Assembly (NCBI GenBank): GCA_951799445.1
Contig: OX637294.1
Location: 21,787,452 to 21,851,451, forward strand
Direction of reading: 5' to 3'
Origin: Pseudisothecium myosuroides
Lineage: Eukaryota; Streptophyta; Bryopsida; Hypnales; Lembophyllaceae
DNA: 64,000 nt
The notes under the pieces are model-generated. The model was not told the origin of the DNA, searched no databases, and was given only the letters and a program-made list of their open reading frames with translations. Position numbers and translations under genes: made by a program. This document shows, piece by piece, positions 59,310 to 64,000 of the stretch (positions within the stretch are counted from its first letter, which is position 1; each line of letters starts with the position of its first letter).

Positions 59310-60720
59310 AAAACCTTAGAACCTCTTTCCATTCATGTTTCCTTCCTCAGCTGCTCAATCTCCCTTGTTGTCGTATCTTTTGTTGTTTGGGCTGCTTTTG
59401 CTGATCGAAACCTCTGTTTTTTGTCTCCGGAACCTTTTTTTGTTGGTAGGACGTTAAATCCTACATTCGAAGTGGAACCAACAGGGTGAATTGGGAGGGG
59501 GAGTAAAAGTAAAATCTTGCCCCTATACTGAGCCGTGTCTAGGGTTAGATGTTGACTTGTCCTAGCTAATTTGGGGCCTTTGATTGCAAATATGAATTAA
59601 AAATTAAGAAAATAATAATACGTGAAAATAAAAAGTTCTTGCGTTTTCCTTGGGGGTAAAATTCCTGCATTTTCACCCTGCTGGTCCCACTTTGAATGTA
59701 GGGTTTAACGTCTTGCGTTCTGTTGGTGTCGTGATGCTTGGTGCCGGGTCGTGGCTGCTGATTCGCTCCTGTTCGCCATGCCTCGGCACTATGTCCCAAG
59801 GGGAATCGGAGTTCCGCCTAGCAGCCCGTCAGGTGAAATTTTCACCCTCCTGCCCACCCACCCTCATTGATTGAGGAAAACACTATAATTTTTCTTGGCG
59901 ATTGGGGTCCTAGTTGTAATGTAATTGTAATATCAATCGTTTTATGGTTTTTTTTATAAAACCAAAAGACCCTAGCTAGTAATAGAGGTTACCCCTTCAT
60001 ATTCACCCTAAACGGCGCTACGTGCCATGTACTGAAGCTATGCGCCTAATGGTGCTCCGCTTCAGGCCTAGACCCTACTCGCTTCGCTCCGTAGGGTTTA
60101 GGTGCTACAACTTAAATAAAACGTTTTGTTTTTCAAAGAAAAACTTGGGTGTGGATTTGAATCGGGGCAAGGAGGAAACGTCCACCTGACGGGCAGCCAG
60201 GCGGAACCCCAATTCCCCTTGGGACATACATGTAGTGCCGTGGTTCGCCGTGTCTTCTCCCCTGCAGCACCGATTTTTTGCTGTTGTTGCCGTGTTCGTC
60301 AGCTTGTGACCTTGATCGCTCGGTCCGTGGCCATCTTCTCGATCGCCTTGCACCCCGGCCCATGCTCTTGTCACGCTGGAATTTCGTCCTCAAGCTCGTG
60401 GTGGCTTCGGAGTTCTTGATGCCGCCTGGTCCTCTTGCTCCTGTCCTGTCGTCATGTGATGTTTTTGGTCTTCTCGAATTCTCCGCCTGTCCTTTGCTTC
60501 TCGGTGATCGTGGTCTCGTGCCTCGTGTTTTCGTTTGATTGTCCCCTGGCTGCCTTGATTTTCCTCGTCTTGCTCTTGGTCTGTGCATTCAGCGATTCCT
60601 CCTTGGCTTCGTTAGGGTTTTAAGGGTTGCTACTTTGATTTGGTGATGCTCCCAGTTTGGCTCTTGGCTGGGCCTGTGAAGTTATCCTGGTCATGATCTT
60701 GTCACTCCCATTGCTCTCAG
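59310..60720. other. GC-richer stretch with a split inverted repeat, no gene assigned
   Basis: ATGTCCCAAGGGGAATCGGA at 59791 and its near-complement at 60217-60236 are the outer parts of ~45-bp arms (to GCCCGTCAGGTG and CACCTGACGGGC) about 360 bases apart. Outside them GTGCCG words also pair. 60270-60620 is GC-rich and could be a leader or degenerate exon, but no frame shows a recognisable domain. A dispersed-repeat core lies at about 59520-59630. Confidence 0.4.
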
Positions 60721-60851
60721 TAAGGTAGGAGGTCCAAGAATTGTCCATTTAAGACTAACCACCTCATCAATGACACAGTAATAGATATTTCAAGGAGTAT
60801 GTCACTCAAGGAGTATTTAGAACTTGGTCGATTTAAGGACCTCCTACCTTA
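60721..60851. mobile_element. TAAGGTAGGAGG-family MITE, 131 bp
   Basis: The ends are TAAGGTAGGAGGTCC and its exact inverse. TTGCTC lies just before (60711-60716, four bases from the end) and directly after (60852-60857), a possible 6-bp duplication. This is the shortest and cleanest member and defines the family ends. Confidence 0.8.
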
Positions 60852-61731
60852 TTGCTCCATCTAGTTGTGATGGTTTGGTGGTACTCACCCGGAACCAGGT
60901 GTTGGGCATTGGGTTGTAGTGCATTCGATTTCTGTGTTTAGCCCCATTACTAACTTCCCATCTAGCCAACCAAAATCTTCCTAATTTTCTACAACAATTC
61001 TAACAACCCGAAAATCAAAATCATCATCATCATTCTTTTTCTCGGTTGAGGTGAATTGACTCCCTTGCTTGTCCCTATAGAAAAATGCTAATTTTATTTA
61101 TTTGCCATGCATGATAAAATTTGCAAATTTTGAATTCATATTTGCAACCAGAGGCCCCAAATTAGCTAGGAGAGGTGTAGAGCATAGAATTAACATGGCA
61201 CAAAATAGGGGTCTTTTTTTTTACATGCCCCCCGGAATGACTTCAAGGGGACAAGTGAGGGGATTAGTTCACCTCAACCCTTTTTTTCCATCCTCAAAAG
61301 AGTGATTACCTATTTGGCAAATTTGTAAATCTTAATTTGCACCTAACCTCTGTAACTCTCCACCAAAATATAGGATTTTGTTTTTCTTGCACAAAAACTC
61401 AAGCAAAACATACACACAAGATAGAGAAAAGAAGAGAGCTTCAAAACCTAAATACTAAGAATCATTAGTTTAATGATTCAATCATTAAAATGTCATTTCT
61501 ATCCTAATTTATTGAAAAATGCACTAATTTGTAGTGAAACGCACTACTTTACTATAAATCTCACTATTTTACTATTTTTCCCCTATTTTAGAGTTCTACC
61601 ACAATATTAGTGTTCTAGTAGTTGTTCTAACTCTACTAATTATTCCCTCCGTCCCAAAATGATCTTCATGTTGGACAAAATGTTCTGAATTAAGGCTGAA
61701 ATTTATTTATTTTCAATTTATTTTGTGAGAT
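60852..61731. other. Non-coding stretch with an inverted dispersed-repeat copy
   Basis: 61044-61279 is bounded by GGTTGAGGTGAA and TTCACCTCAACC and contains the dispersed core in inverse. This suggests that the dispersed repeat is a MITE with these ends. No gene is seen. Confidence 0.5.
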
Positions 61732-62672
61732 TTAACCCATAAAGGATCGAGGCCTTTTTTCTGCCAAAAAACATTGAAAACTGCCATTTCTAAAGCAAAG
61801 AGTAAAAAAAAGAAAAAATTGTTTTTTTTCCACATCTAGCCATAGGATCTTACACCTAACTAGTATGAGAATGTATGGAAAAAATTTCAGAATTTTTGAC
61901 CACACAGATTGCAAGATATCTTCGTTTAAAGTGAAGAAAACAAGTTTTTAAGCACATTGCGGGACTAGATTTTTTGACTTTAAACATTTTTAACTTAAAA
62001 TTTTTGCACTACAACGTTTTGAGCTTTAAATCTTTATAGTGGAGAATTGAGTTGAGATTCTAGGGAAAAAAAATTCAAAAAATCTTAATTATCATTCTTA
62101 AAAAATTGTTAAGTAGAAGTAGGAACAAAATAGAAGTAGGTACAAAATAGAAGGAAAATCTAAAATATTCATATATTTTAGATGGAATTAAAATGCACTA
62201 ATCCCAATGGTGAGATTGTTCTAGCAAGTAAACTAAAGCATGCAAAAAAAAAAATTGAAAAATTTGAAAAATTGCATTCAGAAATAAATCCTACAAGGTT
62301 TTTTTCCAAGAAGATGCTCTAATTGCCCGAAAAACAAGAATGTCCATAACTTCCTCATAACAAATCCAAATGAAATGAATCAAAGCTTTTTAGATAGACA
62401 AAAATATAATCTATGAGAAAAAAAAAATTTAATTCAAATTTTTGCAATTTTTTTTTTTGCCCGAGCTGCCCCCCGTCCCTTGTTTTGCGCTTATTTGGTC
62501 ATAACTTTTGTTCCTGGGCACCGATTATGAAAAAAATTATATTCCCACAAAGCTAATCAGTTTTTCTACCTCCAAAAAAAGGTTCAAAAAATCAAGAGAA
62601 AATTTCAGCCCGTAGGTACCTGCCCGAAAACGCATTTGTCCCCCGTAGGGACAATGGTCCTTTAGGGGTTAA
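61732..62672. mobile_element. TTAA-flanked element, ~940 bp, inverted orientation
   Basis: The ends are TTAACCCATAAAGGATC and GGTCCTTTAGGGGTTAA. It is the reverse-oriented homolog of 26299-27240, carrying the CCCCGTAGGGACAATGG hairpin next to the right end. Confidence 0.85.
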
Positions 62673-63313
62673 TGTAGAAATCTAAAAAAGTTTGATCAAA
62701 CTCGAACATGAAATGTCCTTTAAGGGTTAAGTGTTATTAAATGATGAACCACTCCAATCCTTGATGTTGAAATTGTATAAATGCTTTATCGGAGAAAGTG
62801 ATACATACAAATTGTAGTAAACAAAAAGTGTCCATGATGAATGCATGAACCAACGATGGTCAAACCATCCATAACTGATCACTTAAGGGATTCTGGGACA
62901 TATCATGAGCAATCTGAGGCAATGTAAATTTTTTCCATGATAGTCAAAAAGTGCTTAGAACCCATTGGTCGCCAATGTTTAGATTCTTCCAGTTCTGATC
63001 ATTCAACTAAAGAACTACTTTCTAGTTCCTACTTTCTTGCTCACTGCTTTGGGACATGTGTCATGGCCTAAAAATATTAGTCCCAACTTTGAAAAGGAGA
63101 AAAACACACTTTCCAAGCTTTGATTGGAAATCTGTTTCAACCTTGGTTAGAAATAGTTGTGCTCTACAGGTATGGGTCCCTAGTTGAGAATAGGTGGTCA
63201 GACCTTACGTGAACCACAATCAATGTTACAAAGAACATAAATCAGATGGGATTCAAAAATGGCGTGTTTATCAGATTATGACAAATCTACTTGACTACCG
63301 TCCTGTACATTGA
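62673..63313. other. Duplicated non-coding block (paralogous to 28740-33100)
   Basis: No gene is seen. It provides the unoccupied sites for the elements at 28883-29814 (TTAA at 62883-62886) and 31884-32618 (near 63230). Confidence 0.6.
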
Positions 63314-64000
63314 TTAACCCCTAAAAGCCCGTTGTCCCTTCGGGGGACAAATGCATTTTCGGGCAGGTACCTACGGGCTGAAATTGTGTTCTGATTTTTT
63401 GAAATTTTTTTTGGAGATAGAAAAACTGATAAGCTTCGTGGGAATATAATTTTTTTCTCAATCGGTGCCCGGGAAAAAAAGTTATGACCAAATAAGCTCA
63501 AAACAGGGGACGGGGGGCAACCCGGGCAGCAAAAAAAAAATGGACAAAAATTTGAATTTTTTAAATTTTTTTTTTTTTTTTCATAGATTATATTTTTGTC
63601 TATCTAGAAAGCTTTTATTCATTTCATTTGGATATGTTATGAGAAAGTTATGGACATTCTTGTTTTTCGGGCAGTTTGAGCATCTTCTTGAAAAAAATAA
63701 CTGTAGGACTCATTTCTGAATGCAATTTTTCAAATTTTTCAAATTTTTTTTTTTGGCATTGTTTAATTTACTTGCTAGAACAATCTCACCATTGGGATTA
63801 GTGCATTTTAATTCCATCTAAGAGATATTAATATTTTAGGTTTTCCTTCTATCTCATACCTACTTCTACTTAACAATTTTTTTAAGGATGAAAATTAAGT
63901 TTTTTTGAGTTTCTTTTTTTTTCCTAGACTCTCAACTCAATTCTCTACTATAAAGATTTAAAGCTCAAAACGCTGTAGTGCAAAAATTTTAAGTTAAAAA
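63314..64000. mobile_element. TTAA-flanked element, cut by the window end
   Basis: It opens TTAACCCCTAAAAGCCCGTT and continues collinear with 26299-26985 at high identity to the last base. Confidence 0.85.

Noticed and set aside
60133..60588. 151-codon minus-strand frame rich in Arg and Gly
   Set aside because: GC-rich shadow frame overlapping the split inverted repeat. Low complexity and no recognisable domain.

Overview
The window is nuclear DNA of a land plant. It is AT-rich, gene-poor and saturated with transposable elements. Evidence for a plant is an F-box/kelch gene family of plant type, a Ty1/copia element, CACTA, Harbinger-like and other MITEs, and a fragment of plant-mitochondrial 26S rRNA. 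The style of the F-box/kelch genes and the repeat load would fit a seed-free plant (bryophyte, lycophyte or fern), but the sequence alone does not settle this.

The backbone is a tandem array of a multi-kb block carrying an F-box/kelch gene on the minus strand. An intact copy is at 21243-22535. A frameshifted copy is at 52249-53551. The upstream part of a further copy enters at the left edge (1-670). A fourth remnant of the same upstream region is at about 41030-41310. Long non-coding stretches also pair up: about 11.3-24.6 kb with 44.9-54.7 kb, 0.4-1.05 kb with 41.0-41.8 kb, 28.7-33.1 kb with 62.7-63.3 kb, and 30.1-31.8 kb with 41.8-44.9 kb. Because paralogous blocks are present, many insertions can be read against an empty site inside the same window.

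The left third holds a ~10.2 kb insertion (1073-11303), bounded by an imperfect 17-bp direct repeat and absent from the paralogous block at 44993-45009. Inside it, on the minus strand, is one long decayed gene (10592-6087) for a zinc-finger protein with a P/THAP9/Kolobok-like RNase H-fold transposase core. It is broken by four nonsense codons and two frameshifts. A 34-bp minisatellite and a second, unassigned decayed reading frame lie downstream of it.

The rest is dominated by a family of elements (about 0.2-1.1 kb) that begin TTAACCC and end GGGTTAA. At least a dozen copies occur, and several empty sites show a TTAA target duplication. Among them sit a CACTA hairpin MITE, two Harbinger-like MITEs with TWA duplications, TA-duplicating MITEs, a GGGTGGTTGC-ended family, a TAAGGTAGGAGG-ended family, an ATAACATTG-ended family and a 357-bp near-perfect hairpin. 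A young Ty1/copia retrotransposon (33128-39664, 220-bp LTRs differing at about three positions) carries a tRNA-derived SINE-like insertion in its 3' untranslated part. A 251-bp mitochondrial 26S rRNA fragment lies inside one TTAA element. The only gene that looks functional is the F-box/kelch gene at 21243-22535. Repeat boundaries were read by eye and may be off by one or a few bases.
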